Assembly: GCA_013286585.1 (NCBI GenBank)
Contig: JABDFK010000018.1
Span: forward strand, 1-37,298
DNA length: 37,298 bases
Direction: 5' to 3'
Source: Deltaproteobacteria bacterium
GTDB lineage: Bacteria; Bdellovibrionota; Bdellovibrionia; Bdellovibrionales; Bdellovibrionaceae
Shown piece after piece: positions 8,304-17,212 of the stretch (position 1 is its first letter; each line of letters begins with the position of its first letter). Position numbers and translations under genes: made by a program. The notes under the pieces are model-generated. The model was not told the DNA's origin. It worked only from the letters and a program-made list of their open reading frames with translations, and searched no databases.

Positions 8304-8309
8304 ATCGCC

Positions 8310-8339
8310 AACATACTGATGCACTTGCGAATATGTCAA
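8310..8339 (-). promoter_or_regulatory. Promoter of the exported hydrolase gene
   Basis: On the minus strand, TTGACA (8339-8334), 18 nt, TATGTT (8315-8310), then GGCGAT and the ATG at 8303. The -35 is a perfect consensus and the -10 matches at 4 of 6 positions. The predicted transcript starts at or within a base or two of the initiation codon. Confidence 0.6.
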
Positions 8340-8373
8340 TGGCGACCTGCGTATTTCTCGACTCCCGAAATTC

Positions 8374-8386
8374 ATCCTATTAGGAT
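8374..8386. promoter_or_regulatory. Small palindrome upstream of the glutamate dehydrogenase gene
   Basis: ATCCTA (8374-8379), T, TAGGAT (8381-8386) is a perfect 6-bp inverted repeat with a 1-nt centre, 36 nt before the gdh ATG. It may be an operator. Such a short palindrome can also arise by chance. Confidence 0.3.
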
Positions 8387-8422
8387 CGGAACATTCACTC
8401 TCAATGAAAGCAGGATCAGTTC

Positions 8423-9721
8423 ATGGAAAAATCCAAACAACAGGACGGCCACGAAATTTCTTCGGAAGAACATTTACGACACCCACTTTTTCTCAATGCT
8501 TTGCAATCGATTGAAGAGGGTGGAAAAATCATCAAAGCTGATCCTAATATCGTGGCTCGTTTGAAACGTCCCAAACGTTGCATCATCGTGAGCGTTCCAG
8601 TGCGCATGGACGACTACAATGTCAAAGTTTTCAGCGGTTACCGCGTGCAATACAATTCCACTTTGGGCCCCTACAAAGGCGGCGTTCGTTACCATCAAGA
8701 TGTGTGCTTGGGCGAAGTCGTGGGTCTTGCAGCACTGATGATGATCAAAAATTCGGTCATGGGACTTCCCTACGGCGGAGGCAAAGGTGGAATCTCTGTG
8801 GATCCCACCAAACTTTCCCGCACTGAAAAACAAAACATGACCCGTCGCTACACCAGCGAAATTGGTCCATTCATCGGACCCAACAAAGATATCCCTGCAC
8901 CAGATGTCGGAACAGATCCACAGACCATGGCATGGATGATGGACACCTATTCGCAAGAGCAAGGTTACACTCAGTCAGGAGTCGTCACGGGTAAACCAGT
9001 TGAAATCGGCGGATCTTTGGGCCGCAACGGCGCCACAGGCCTTGGTGCCGTTTATGTCACCGAACGAACTTATGAAAAAATTGGTAAGTCCATGAAGGGT
9101 GCCACGTTCGCGATTCAAGGTTTCGGCAACGTCGGATCCCATGCTGCACTCTACGCATTCGAGCGTGGAGCCAAAGTCGTGTCAGTCAGTGATGTCAATG
9201 GTGGAATTTTTAATGGTGATGGCTTAAATATCAAAGAACTCATCGAATTCGTCAAAACTAACAAGACGGTGGTTGGATTTCCGAAGTCGCAAAAGATTTC
9301 CAATGAAGAATTGCTATTCCTAGATGTCGACACGCTCATGCCTTGTGCTTTGGAAGCCGTTATCGACACTCATAATGTGGATAAAATCAAAGCCCGCATG
9401 ATCGTTGAAGGTGCGAATGGCCCGGTGACGAATGATGCGACAAAAATCCTACATAGCAAAGGCGTGTTGATCGTACCAGATGTGATCGCCAACGGTGGTG
9501 GTGTGGTCGTTTCTTATTTCGAATGGGTGCAAGACAGTATGTCGTTTTTCTGGGACGAAGATGAAGTCAACAATCGTTTGAAGTCCATCATCGTCAAAGC
9601 CTTCGACAAAGCCTACCTCATGGCAAAAGAAAAAAACGTCGACATGAGACAAGCCGCCATGGCCGTTTCTGTCGATCGTCTACAGAAAGCAATGCTTCTC
9701 CGCGGCTTGTACCCTCGGTAA
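8423..9721 (+). CDS. gdhA: Glutamate dehydrogenase (Glu/Leu/Phe/Val dehydrogenase family)
   Basis: A 432-residue cytoplasmic hexameric-type dehydrogenase that interconverts glutamate and 2-oxoglutarate plus ammonia. The family signature LPYGGGKGG (115-123) holds catalytic Lys121, and PAPDVGTD (158-165) holds the second catalytic acid Asp161. The Rossmann loop GFGNVG (233-238) is followed by an acidic residue later in the fold, more consistent with NAD than NADP, but this is not decisive. An AGGA lies about 8 nt before the ATG. The next gene, pyrD, starts 9 nt after the stop, so the two form an operon. In a predator living on prey amino acids the catabolic direction is likely, but that is inference. 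Confidence 0.93.
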   Translation: MEKSKQQDGHEISSEEHLRHPLFLNALQSIEEGGKIIKADPNIVARLKRPKRCIIVSVPVRMDDYNVKVFSGYRVQYNSTLGPYKGGVRYHQDVCLGEVVGLAALMMIKNSVMGLPYGGGKGGISVDPTKLSRTEKQNMTRRYTSEIGPFIGPNKDIPAPDVGTDPQTMAWMMDTYSQEQGYTQSGVVTGKPVEIGGSLGRNGATGLGAVYVTERTYEKIGKSMKGATFAIQGFGNVGSHAALYAFERGAKVVSVSDVNGGIFNGDGLNIKELIEFVKTNKTVVGFPKSQKISNEELLFLDVDTLMPCALEAVIDTHNVDKIKARMIVEGANGPVTNDATKILHSKGVLIVPDVIANGGGVVVSYFEWVQDSMSFFWDEDEVNNRLKSIIVKAFDKAYLMAKEKNVDMRQAAMAVSVDRLQKAMLLRGLYPR

Positions 9722-9729
9722 GGAGTTAC

Positions 9730-10704
9730 GTGTACTTCATCAAGTATTTGCCTGCGGGCCTGGCCCACAGCCTGGCTCCGTTGGGTCTTAAAATCTATTC
9801 GGACTTTTGCGGAGTTGAAGAAACTCCCCAGTGGCGACCCTTCACCTGGAGAGGTCTGCATTTTCAGAATCGCTTGGGCATTGCCGGAGGCGTCGACAAA
9901 GACGGCGATCATCTTCAACAATGGATGCAGCTGGGCTGCGGCTTTGCCGAAATCGGTACGGTCACGCCCAAGCCGCAAAAACCAAACCCAGGAATGATCG
10001 TGGCCAGAGACTGGGACAATTCCAATCTGTGGAACAAGTTGGGATTTCCCAGCAGCGGCGCCAAAGAGGTTTCTATTAACCTGATGCATGCCAATCCCAG
10101 CATACCCATCTTGGTCAATATTGGAAAAAATCGTAACACCAGTAACGCGTTGGCTGCTCAGGATTACGTGGAATGTGTCGAACTTTTAAAAGACAATGCC
10201 GACATTTTCGTGATCAACGTCAGCAGCCCGAACAGCAAGGGGCTGCGTGATTTACAAAACAAAGAATATCTGACAGGCTTGACTTCCGCTGTTGTGAATA
10301 AGTCGGCACAAATTCCGGTGCTATTGAAACTAAGCCCTGACCTCAACAATCACCAACTGCATGAAAGCATCGAAGCCGGAATGGTCGGCGGAGCCAGCGG
10401 CTTTATTTTGACTAACACCACCACGCATCGACCCGAGACCTGCCAATTTCCACTGGAAGGTGGTCTGGCCGGCAAAGATTTAGCACAAAAATCCATCACG
10501 TTCTTGAAGGAAACATTGCGCATTCTGGGCAACAGCCGCAAGGACCTGCTGCTGGTTTCCGTGGGTGGCGTACTTTCAGAACGCGATGTTCACGAAAGAT
10601 TGGATCTGGGCGCTGACTTGGTCGAAGTGTACTCGGCCTTGGTATTCAAAGGGCCGGGATTTTTTCAAGAAGTCGCTGATTCATTTTCGCGAGGTCTTCA
10701 ATGA
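9730..10704 (+). CDS. pyrD: Dihydroorotate dehydrogenase (quinone), class 2
   Basis: A 324-residue FMN enzyme that oxidises dihydroorotate to orotate in pyrimidine synthesis, passing electrons to quinone at the inner membrane. The N-terminal amphipathic segment (about 1-25) is the class 2 membrane-associating part. GGVDKDGD (53-60), NKLGF (102-106) and NVSSPNSKGLRDLQ (163-176) are FMN/substrate motifs, with a Ser rather than Cys as the active-site base region, as in class 2. It starts at GTG 9730 with a strong AAGGAG about 6 nt upstream. The stop overlaps the MutT start (ATGA). It lies in the gdhA-pyrD-mutT-glycosyltransferase run. Confidence 0.94.
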   Translation: MYFIKYLPAGLAHSLAPLGLKIYSDFCGVEETPQWRPFTWRGLHFQNRLGIAGGVDKDGDHLQQWMQLGCGFAEIGTVTPKPQKPNPGMIVARDWDNSNLWNKLGFPSSGAKEVSINLMHANPSIPILVNIGKNRNTSNALAAQDYVECVELLKDNADIFVINVSSPNSKGLRDLQNKEYLTGLTSAVVNKSAQIPVLLKLSPDLNNHQLHESIEAGMVGGASGFILTNTTTHRPETCQFPLEGGLAGKDLAQKSITFLKETLRILGNSRKDLLLVSVGGVLSERDVHERLDLGADLVEVYSALVFKGPGFFQEVADSFSRGLQ

Positions 10705-11132
10705 CAGCCAAACCCGGTAAAAAAGCTTACTGGATTCCAGTCGTCGCAGGATTTCTTCGTCAGGGAGAGAAAGTTCTCTTAGGCCAGCGGCCAGAAACCC
10801 ATTCCTTGGCGGGGCAATGGGAATTCCCCGGTGGAAAGATTGAATCCGGGGAAACACCTGAAGATGCTTTGGCCCGAGAGCTCTCGGAAGAATTGGGGAT
10901 TGATGCCACTGTTGGCTCGCTAAAGCTGGCCTGCACTCATCACTACGGTGACGTCAATATTCTGATTTTGTTCTACGAAATCTTATATTGGAAGGGCGAG
11001 CCTAAAAACAAACATCACCTAGCCTTGGAATGGGCCATGCCGGAAGAGCTCAAAACCCGCAATATCCCCGAGGCCAATCGCAAGATCTTGCCGAAAATTT
11101 TCAAAGGACTGGGCGTACCTTGGCGCGAATAA
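10701..11132 (+). CDS. mutT: MutT-type NUDIX hydrolase (8-oxo-dGTP diphosphatase-like)
   Basis: A 143-residue NUDIX enzyme with an intact Nudix box: Gly45, then KIESG, Glu51, TPEDALA, and RELSEELGI (59-67), fitting GX5EX7REUXEEXGU. The length and the QWEFPGGK entry to the box are typical of MutT, which clears 8-oxo-dGTP from the nucleotide pool. The start overlaps the pyrD stop by 4 nt, so it is translationally coupled. The downstream glycosyltransferase begins before this gene ends. Other NUDIX substrates are possible. Confidence 0.9.
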   Translation: MTAKPGKKAYWIPVVAGFLRQGEKVLLGQRPETHSLAGQWEFPGGKIESGETPEDALARELSEELGIDATVGSLKLACTHHYGDVNILILFYEILYWKGEPKNKHHLALEWAMPEELKTRNIPEANRKILPKIFKGLGVPWRE

Positions 11133-12178
11133 CTTTGATCACTCGCCATTTGGGGCCCGAAGTGTTGACCATGGCCAAATCCCTGGCGGCTCAACAAAAT
11201 GAAGTGCTGATACTGACGTCGAAAGACAACTCTATTCCGCCGCACTTTAAGGTTCCCATTTTTACACCGTTTCTAAAGTGGAATGTGCTGGAAGTGCTCA
11301 GACTATTTCCTAGATTTTTTTCGCAGATGCCCGATGTCGTGCATTTTATTTTTTCCCGGCCCGACGACGAACCCGGCGTTGCCCACTGGCTGCTGGCACA
11401 GATGTTTCAACCCGTCCCCAGAAGGGTGATCGCTAGTTCCTTCTTCCACCCGCCCTCTAAAATGAACAATCATCTGAATAAATTCAAGTTGCAGGAGTTT
11501 CTGCGGAACTGTCACGTGGTCACGCACGGCGCTCACGGACATCTTTTGCAAATGCGCCGACTGTTACCAAAACTAAATGTCCCGGTGATGGAGATCATTC
11601 CACCCCTGGCAGAAATTCCTTCCAACATTGAGGCCGCACCCGTCAGCGACACTCTCCGACTGGTGCAGTCGCTGGGCCGGTACCTGGTTGTGCCAGGGAC
11701 GCCAGAGGATTTTTACTCTCGCGCTAAGAAGTCCGAATTGATTTTTTCAGAACCCTTGCAGATCTTGTTTTTAGGCTCCCGCAAAGAATCGCGAAAAGCT
11801 GATCTGTCTTGCTTTCATCTCGGAGAGACCAGCCCCAACGACTTGTTCTACGTGTTGCAAAATTCTTCGGGATTGCTATTGGCATTTTCAGATCTATCGG
11901 TCTTAGAGTTACAGCAGTACTCCACTTGGTGCTCCAAAACGAAAACACCTATTCTGGCACGTCCTTCACAAAATAAACTTTCCCCGGGTCTAGTGCATGA
12001 CGCAAAAACCGGATGGATTCTGGAAGACGACGAAAAGTCACTGCGGGATCTGCTGTTGCTCAATCCCCAACTGAAAACGAACAAAAAGCCCGACGAAGAG
12101 CCAAGTTTCAACCTGGTCGACAGCACCACCAACACCTTGAATCGTCTTTACTACAAGGCCATTTTACTTCGGAGCTAG
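11120..12178 (+). CDS. Glycosyltransferase-like protein (GT-B fold, GT4-like)
   Basis: About 352 residues. I place the start at TTG 11120 because the first Rossmann strand (RITLITRHLGPEV) begins right there. The frame stays open back to 11030, but that part only shadows mutT; ATG 11171 is an alternative. An N-terminal half (KSLAAQQNEVLILTSKD, then DVVHFIFSRP) and a C-terminal half with KTKTPILARPS and LVHDAKTGWIL resemble GT-B retaining transferases. The EX7E motif is not clean. It overlaps mutT by 13 bp. A second, clearer GT4 gene follows 48 bp later, so both probably act on the same cell-surface glycan. Confidence 0.7.
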   Translation: MARITLITRHLGPEVLTMAKSLAAQQNEVLILTSKDNSIPPHFKVPIFTPFLKWNVLEVLRLFPRFFSQMPDVVHFIFSRPDDEPGVAHWLLAQMFQPVPRRVIASSFFHPPSKMNNHLNKFKLQEFLRNCHVVTHGAHGHLLQMRRLLPKLNVPVMEIIPPLAEIPSNIEAAPVSDTLRLVQSLGRYLVVPGTPEDFYSRAKKSELIFSEPLQILFLGSRKESRKADLSCFHLGETSPNDLFYVLQNSSGLLLAFSDLSVLELQQYSTWCSKTKTPILARPSQNKLSPGLVHDAKTGWILEDDEKSLRDLLLLNPQLKTNKKPDEEPSFNLVDSTTNTLNRLYYKAILLRS

Positions 12179-12191
12179 TCGCCCGTAAGGC

Positions 12192-12221
12192 TTGACCCTT
12201 CCGGCCCTGCATTGAAATAAT
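12192..12221 (+). promoter_or_regulatory. Promoter of the second GT4 gene
   Basis: TTGACC (12192-12197), 18 nt, AATAAT (12216-12221), with 5 nt to the ATG at 12227. Matches are 5 of 6 in both boxes. There is no Shine-Dalgarno, so a leaderless transcript is predicted. It would let this gene be expressed separately from the upstream operon. Confidence 0.6.
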
Positions 12222-12226
12222 GAAGT

Positions 12227-13471
12227 ATGTCCAAAAAAATTCCTGAACAGCTGAACATCTGTTTGGTGGCGCAAAAATTTCCCATCCTGGGCAGGGCCAC
12301 CGACCACGGATTTCTATGGCCCATCGCCAAAGGCTTGGCCGGTCGTGGACACAACGTCACTGCCATCGCCGCAAAGAGTCCTCTGGGAAAATACGAAGTT
12401 ATCCGTGATGGCGTCAAGGTTCTTTACCTGCACGAAGGTTTCCCCAACATGTCCGGCCTCCGCTTCGAAGATGCTGTTTACCGCAAATTTCAAGAACTGC
12501 ATAAGTCTCAGCCGTTTGATCTGGTTCACAGCATTGACTACTCCGGATTCAAAATTGGAAAAAATAAAGCCAAATTGAAAGTGGCTATGGCGTATGACGT
12601 GGAAGCCACGCAAATGGCGCAGCTATTTTCCATTCTGGGCATGGCCCACGAAACGGTAAAAAGTCTTTTGTCCACTGGCCTTGCCGTAGCCTACAAGTTT
12701 CTGACCACCTATTTTAGCCGTGATCGCGAGTTGCTCTCGACCGCTGATGGAGTGTTTGTCACCAGTCCTCAGCAGAGAATTTTTTTGGAACGCTATTATC
12801 TCTATCCGGACTATCACACCTACACAGCACCTTACGGAATCGAGCTCGGTGATCTTTCCCCAAGAACTGAGGCCACCGAACTCCGCAAGAAGTTCAACAT
12901 CCCAGAAAGCGCACACATCGTGCTGACCATTACGGACATGAATGAACCTTCGGAGGTCATCAATCTGCTGCTGGGATTTGAACGTGTGGCGGTGAAAAAG
13001 CCCAACTCTTACATGGTCATCGTCGGCAACGGTCCCCACTGGAAAGAGATCGAATACAATTTGTATCAACTGGCGCTGGGCAGCCGGGTGTTCATGACCG
13101 GCGCCTTGTCGTCGGAAGAAATTTCCGATTGGATTTCGACCACAGAGGTCTACGTCAATCTTTCCTCACGCACGACAGGCTTCGAACCTTCGATGATTGA
13201 AGCTATGGCTCAGAAAAAAGTCATCATCGGTTCCGAAGTCAGTCCCATCGCCAACATCGTCGAAGATGGCCTGGATGGATTTTTGATTCGCCCGGCAGAC
13301 ACCCTGTCGCTTTCACATCTTTTGATAGAGATTTTTTCAGGTCTACTGCCCGCCCAAGAGATTGGACAAAGGGCCAGAGACCGCGTGATCAACCTTTTCG
13401 ACACTAAAAAAATGATCAACTCCATCGAAGATGCCTACCGCAAAATCCTGGTAGAGAGTTCACCAAAATAA
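12227..13471 (+). CDS. Glycosyltransferase family 4 (retaining, GT-B)
   Basis: A 414-residue cytoplasmic GT4-type enzyme. The N-terminal acceptor domain has ATDHGFLWPIAKGLAGRGHN, the usual glycine-rich entry of GT4 proteins. The C-terminal donor domain contains VIVGNGPHWKEIE, FMTGALSSEEISDWI and the EX7E-type GFEPSMIEAMA, followed by VEDGLDGFLI. Sugar and acceptor cannot be assigned; LPS or another surface glycan is likely given HldA, GT9 and GT22 nearby. No Shine-Dalgarno is present. The gene has its own promoter 5 nt upstream. Confidence 0.87.
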   Translation: MSKKIPEQLNICLVAQKFPILGRATDHGFLWPIAKGLAGRGHNVTAIAAKSPLGKYEVIRDGVKVLYLHEGFPNMSGLRFEDAVYRKFQELHKSQPFDLVHSIDYSGFKIGKNKAKLKVAMAYDVEATQMAQLFSILGMAHETVKSLLSTGLAVAYKFLTTYFSRDRELLSTADGVFVTSPQQRIFLERYYLYPDYHTYTAPYGIELGDLSPRTEATELRKKFNIPESAHIVLTITDMNEPSEVINLLLGFERVAVKKPNSYMVIVGNGPHWKEIEYNLYQLALGSRVFMTGALSSEEISDWISTTEVYVNLSSRTTGFEPSMIEAMAQKKVIIGSEVSPIANIVEDGLDGFLIRPADTLSLSHLLIEIFSGLLPAQEIGQRARDRVINLFDTKKMINSIEDAYRKILVESSPK

Positions 13472-13568
13472 TACTGTTACACACCTGGACCAGCTGCTGT
13501 GGGAGTGAATTTAAAGCGATCTCAGGGCACGCGGTGGGGCCTAACAATTCGCGTCTGAATTTCATGCA

Positions 13569-13596
13569 TTGAAATTGCCCAATTACTCTCTATACT
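13569..13596 (+). promoter_or_regulatory. Strong sigma70-like promoter of the HU/IHF gene
   Basis: TTGAAA (13569-13574), 16 nt, TATACT (13591-13596). A start near 13603 gives a leader of about 25 nt containing a purine-rich ACGGGGAC Shine-Dalgarno before the ATG at 13628. Unlike several other genes here, this one has a normal leader. Confidence 0.7.
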
Positions 13597-13627
13597 TAAA
13601 TATATTCAATAACTTACGGGGACAAGC

Positions 13628-13909
13628 ATGACTAAAGCGGACTTAATCAACCTGATCTCAGAAAAAGCCGGAATCACTCGCGTGAAATCAGAGACCGTGG
13701 TGAATACAATTTTTGATTCAATGGTTGAAGCGTTGATGCGCGATGATCGCATTGAGATCCGTGGTTTTGGCTCTTTCGTCAATCGTAAGTATGGGTCTTA
13801 TAAAGGAAGAAATCCGCGCACCGGTGAAATCATCAACGTGGATGAAAAGAAGCTGCCGTTTTTTAAAGTCGGTAAAGAACTAAAAGACGACATCAACGGC
13901 GGAAAATAA
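13628..13909 (+). CDS. HU/IHF-family nucleoid DNA-binding protein
   Basis: A 93-residue histone-like protein that binds and bends DNA as a dimer. The helical N-terminus begins MTKADLINLISEKAG. IRGFGSFVNRKYGSYKGRNP holds the conserved GFGSF turn and the beta-arm with its intercalating proline, then RTGEIINV. Length and motifs are intact. It could be an HU or an IHF-type subunit; the RNPRTGE arm is shared by both. It has its own strong promoter. The last 30 nt overlap the 3' end of epmA on the other strand. Confidence 0.93.
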   Translation: MTKADLINLISEKAGITRVKSETVVNTIFDSMVEALMRDDRIEIRGFGSFVNRKYGSYKGRNPRTGEIINVDEKKLPFFKVGKELKDDINGGK

Positions 13910-15121
13910 TCGAGCGTAGGGAAATGCCTTTAGCTGCTGAATATTTTCGATTCCGTGCAAACACATAAATAATCTTTCCAAGCCCAGAGCAATGCCCCCC
14001 GACGGTGGCATGCCCGAAGACAACGCTTGTAGAAACTCTTCGTCCAAAGGCACTGGATCTTTTCCGATTTTGCGTTTCTTTTCTAAATCCGCCAGCATTC
14101 GCTGACGCTGAAGCTTGGGATCATTGATCTCGTGAAAGGCGTTGGCTAACTCCATGCCTTTCCAATAGATTTCGAAACGATCGGCCCAACCGGACTCTGT
14201 CAGTCGTGAATAGGCGGCCAAATAAGGCGGATAGTGGTGTAATAAAATGGGCTCTTCGCTGAGTAACTCAGGTTCAATTCGCTCAACGAAGATTTGGTTG
14301 AACACATCATCGATGCTGCCACTGGCAGAAATGTCTAAGGCTTTGGCCAGGGATTGCAGCTCTTCCAGCGTGGTTTGCGGCGTCAGTTTGAAATGCAACT
14401 TTTGCTGAAACAAACCGGACATGGTCTGCTTTTTTAGAGACAGTTTTGGCTGGCCACTCAAGGTCTGCAGCATTGCCTGCACGTCCTCGGCGATGGCCTC
14501 TAGATTAGAAAATGGACGGTACCACTCTAACATCTGGAATTCGGGTTCGTGCACGGGGGACTGCTCGCCATTTCTGAAACAGTTTTTTATTTCAAACAGA
14601 GGTCCCCGGTCCATCGCCAACAATTTTTTTAAATGCAGTTCGGGGCTAGTGGGCAAGTATAACTTCTGGGCTTTCTTGCCTTGACGAAATTCACTTTGAA
14701 AAACATCCAGATAAGGTTCCGTCCCGGGACCGATCACCAGCCCCGGAGTCTGCACTTCAAGAAAACCTCGCTTTTGAAAAAAACTTCGGACCTGAGACAA
14801 GAAATCAGAAAATTGTTGCAGTCGTTCGCGAGTGGGCGCTCTCAGTTGCAAAGAAAATTCTTGGGTCTGTGGGGCCAGCAGGTGGATTTCCGAGTCGCCC
14901 ACAGAGATCAGATCACCGGGAAGAAGAATGGATAAAATATCTGTGCCCTGGACGATGCTCTGTGCCGGCAAAAGCCGAGTGCGCGGAGTGATCTGAACAC
15001 TTTCGCCGTTAGTGAGAAAGATTTTTTCAGAGGCGATGGAAATAATCCGGCCACTGAAGCGCTGACCTTCGGGCATGGCCGGGAAAGCCTTCCAGTTTCG
15101 TTCAAGAAATTGCTCTCGCAT
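13880..15121 (-). CDS. epmA: EF-P lysine lysyltransferase (EpmA/GenX) with an N-terminal extension
   Basis: A class II aminoacyl-tRNA-synthetase-like enzyme of 413 residues that attaches (R)-beta-lysine to elongation factor P. The catalytic core, from about residue 95, has motif 2 (FEIKNCFRNGE at 176-186, then HEPEFQMLEWY) and motif 3 (GGIALGLERLFM near the C-terminus), as in EpmA and LysRS. E. coli EpmA has about 325 residues. Here an additional 85 or so residues at the N-terminus (RFSGRIISIASEKIFLTNGE, then SVQITPRTR) look beta-rich and may be a small OB-like domain, too short for a LysRS anticodon-binding domain. It follows the ABC1 kinase gene by 15 bp and overlaps the HU gene tail-to-tail. 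Confidence 0.85.
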   Translation of the reverse strand: MREQFLERNWKAFPAMPEGQRFSGRIISIASEKIFLTNGESVQITPRTRLLPAQSIVQGTDILSILLPGDLISVGDSEIHLLAPQTQEFSLQLRAPTRERLQQFSDFLSQVRSFFQKRGFLEVQTPGLVIGPGTEPYLDVFQSEFRQGKKAQKLYLPTSPELHLKKLLAMDRGPLFEIKNCFRNGEQSPVHEPEFQMLEWYRPFSNLEAIAEDVQAMLQTLSGQPKLSLKKQTMSGLFQQKLHFKLTPQTTLEELQSLAKALDISASGSIDDVFNQIFVERIEPELLSEEPILLHHYPPYLAAYSRLTESGWADRFEIYWKGMELANAFHEINDPKLQRQRMLADLEKKRKIGKDPVPLDEEFLQALSSGMPPSGGIALGLERLFMCLHGIENIQQLKAFPYARLFSAVDVVF

Positions 15122-15136
15122 TCAGTGGCCCCATGA

Positions 15137-17212
15137 TTATCGATAAGCCGAACTACACATTCCTGCAGGCATGTCCAAGGGACGTGCCTTTTTCAGAGAG
15201 GACACCCAAAGTTTAATTAAGTCAATGTAGCTGACCTTCTCTGTGCTGCGAAGATCTGTTTTCATCTTCCATATATTGTCCTTGGCCACAAGTACGCCCA
15301 CCTTAGGCATGGTCAAATCGCTGCCAGATTCAGAGAGCATTCGCTCCAAGATGGTCATTCCGCGATTCACACCCAGCACGTCCTGTGGAAACTTCAATCC
15401 CACCTTCAGGGCCCAAGAAAAAATTCCCATATTCGAGATTTGCACGCCGCGACGGTGCGTATCGGCCACTTTCACCGTCAGTAGGCGCAACAGTTCGTCT
15501 TTAGAAATGGTGCTCTTGTCCGTGCGCAGGGACCAAAGTGCTTCGGTCATCATTTGAGGGTCATCAATCTGAATGCCCGCTGCCAAAAGCAGAAAACTTC
15601 GTCTCTGCAGCTCTGTGAGTTCGCCGGCCATCCCAAAATCCAAAATACTTAAGTGGATTTTCTGGCTAAGTCCATCGACCTTCACCATGAAATTGCCTTG
15701 ATGTAAATCCGAGTGAAAAAATCCACTGTTGAAGAAAAGTTCTTGCATCCACACTTTGGAGATTTCTTCGACCAGGGATTTCTTCAAATCAGGGTAAGTC
15801 TCTTTGAGCTCGCCGTGGACTTTGTCGAGCTTGGCTCCCTCTGCAAACTCCTGAACCATCAGCTTGGAATTCTTGTCACGGATATAAACCTTGGTCACAT
15901 GAATGACGATTTTGAAATCGACATCATTGATGGTTAATTCCTGAACCCGTGGATAAACCTGTCCAGCCCGAGCCTGCCTGGCCAGTGTGTCACTGAGACT
16001 TAGCTCCGCCCGAACATTTTCCGCGAGGTCATCAACTAAGGGAGCTAACTTCGGCAATTCCGCCCGAACAATCACAGGATCATTGTCAAAGTCCGGTGCA
16101 ATCACCGTCAGAACTACACGGTCTTCTTCAATTCGCTCTGCAATTCCTGGTTTCAGAATACGGATGACCACTGGGATCAACTGCCCGTCCGACTTTCGCA
16201 AAATGCCGCGATGAACTTGTGCGATGGTTCCCACGCCAATCGGATTTGGATCATAGCTGACGATTCCGTAGGCGGCCATTTCGGGATCGATGATGTCCTT
16301 GACCAAAATGTCGGGAATCCGTCGGACCTTGGACTCCAGCTGACGAAATACCGCCATCAAATCATCATCCACACCTGCTTCGCGAGCCATGATTTGCAAC
16401 AGCTTTTGAAACTGTGGGCCACTGTTCATCACCATGATTTCAAATTTTTCGATCGGAGTGGCGTCTAAATTAATTCCCAACAACTGGCTGGCGATTTGTT
16501 TTTTAGATGGAAGACTCATGTTTTCGAAATAGCCGCCCAATACTTTCACCATCATGGCATTAAATACTTCGTCACCGTGAAGCGTGCCGGCCAATTCCTT
16601 GCCCAAAGATGAAACCTGTTTAAACTCTTCGTTGAGCACTTCCAGTGCCCGTTCTGAGGATTGCTCAATCATGGGGTTTAAGATGGCTTCCAAGGATATA
16701 CCACTCTGCAGCTGCTGCCGAATATTAGTGAAAGACTGCAGATTCAGAAGATCCGATTTCCCCAGTTCCAACTGTAGTCGCGGGGCGATTTTATCACGCA
16801 GATATTGATTTTGCTCTTCGATGAAGGCATCCATCTGCTTTTGCAGTGCCGATGTGGCCCCCTTAAATTCCGCGTGCTGACGGATGCCGATACGCTCTAA
16901 CAGATCCAGGTCCACCTGCAGAGACTGGGCATTGGGCCACTCGCCTTGATAGGCCTTAAGAAATTCCTGAAAATTATTAACGGTAATGATCTGCGCTGGC
17001 TGAAGCGCCTGATGTTCCAATTGCCGAAAAAGTCGCTGCTTGTACTGCTCTTGAATTTCAGCTGGCTCACCAATGGCAGCTAACAAATATGACAGAGTCC
17101 AACGCTCCTCAAACGAGAGATAGTGCGCCTCTTTAGTTCCGCCCCAGCTTCCGGTGAAAAGAAAACTGCTTAGAACAACTACAAGTAAAAATTTCATCCA
17201 CAAACGTGCCAT
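15137..17212 (-). CDS. Exported ABC1/UbiB-family kinase-like protein
   Basis: About 691 residues from ATG 17212; ATG 17197 is almost as good, and the upstream extension to 17500 is unlikely. A hydrophobic N-terminus (about 7-20) predicts export or an inner-membrane anchor. Residues 1-260 are helical and unlike UbiB. The ABC1 domain follows: a KxGQ-like KLLQ (270-273), nucleotide loop GVGTIAQVH (326-334), HSDLHQGN (500-507) with catalytic Asp502 and Asn507, and LDFG (524-527). The beta3 lysine position reads VVIRILKPG, with Arg351 where UbiB has Lys. The usual Ala-rich loop is Gly-rich. It shares an operon with epmA. Known relatives act in quinone biosynthesis or lipid homeostasis; this one may not. 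Confidence 0.8.
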   Translation of the reverse strand: MARLWMKFLLVVVLSSFLFTGSWGGTKEAHYLSFEERWTLSYLLAAIGEPAEIQEQYKQRLFRQLEHQALQPAQIITVNNFQEFLKAYQGEWPNAQSLQVDLDLLERIGIRQHAEFKGATSALQKQMDAFIEEQNQYLRDKIAPRLQLELGKSDLLNLQSFTNIRQQLQSGISLEAILNPMIEQSSERALEVLNEEFKQVSSLGKELAGTLHGDEVFNAMMVKVLGGYFENMSLPSKKQIASQLLGINLDATPIEKFEIMVMNSGPQFQKLLQIMAREAGVDDDLMAVFRQLESKVRRIPDILVKDIIDPEMAAYGIVSYDPNPIGVGTIAQVHRGILRKSDGQLIPVVIRILKPGIAERIEEDRVVLTVIAPDFDNDPVIVRAELPKLAPLVDDLAENVRAELSLSDTLARQARAGQVYPRVQELTINDVDFKIVIHVTKVYIRDKNSKLMVQEFAEGAKLDKVHGELKETYPDLKKSLVEEISKVWMQELFFNSGFFHSDLHQGNFMVKVDGLSQKIHLSILDFGMAGELTELQRRSFLLLAAGIQIDDPQMMTEALWSLRTDKSTISKDELLRLLTVKVADTHRRGVQISNMGIFSWALKVGLKFPQDVLGVNRGMTILERMLSESGSDLTMPKVGVLVAKDNIWKMKTDLRSTEKVSYIDLIKLWVSSLKKARPLDMPAGMCSSAYR

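Noticed and set aside
11030..11119. ATG 11030 as the start of the first glycosyltransferase
   Set aside because: The encoded residues are a frame-shifted reading of mutT and precede the first Rossmann strand without resemblance to the family.
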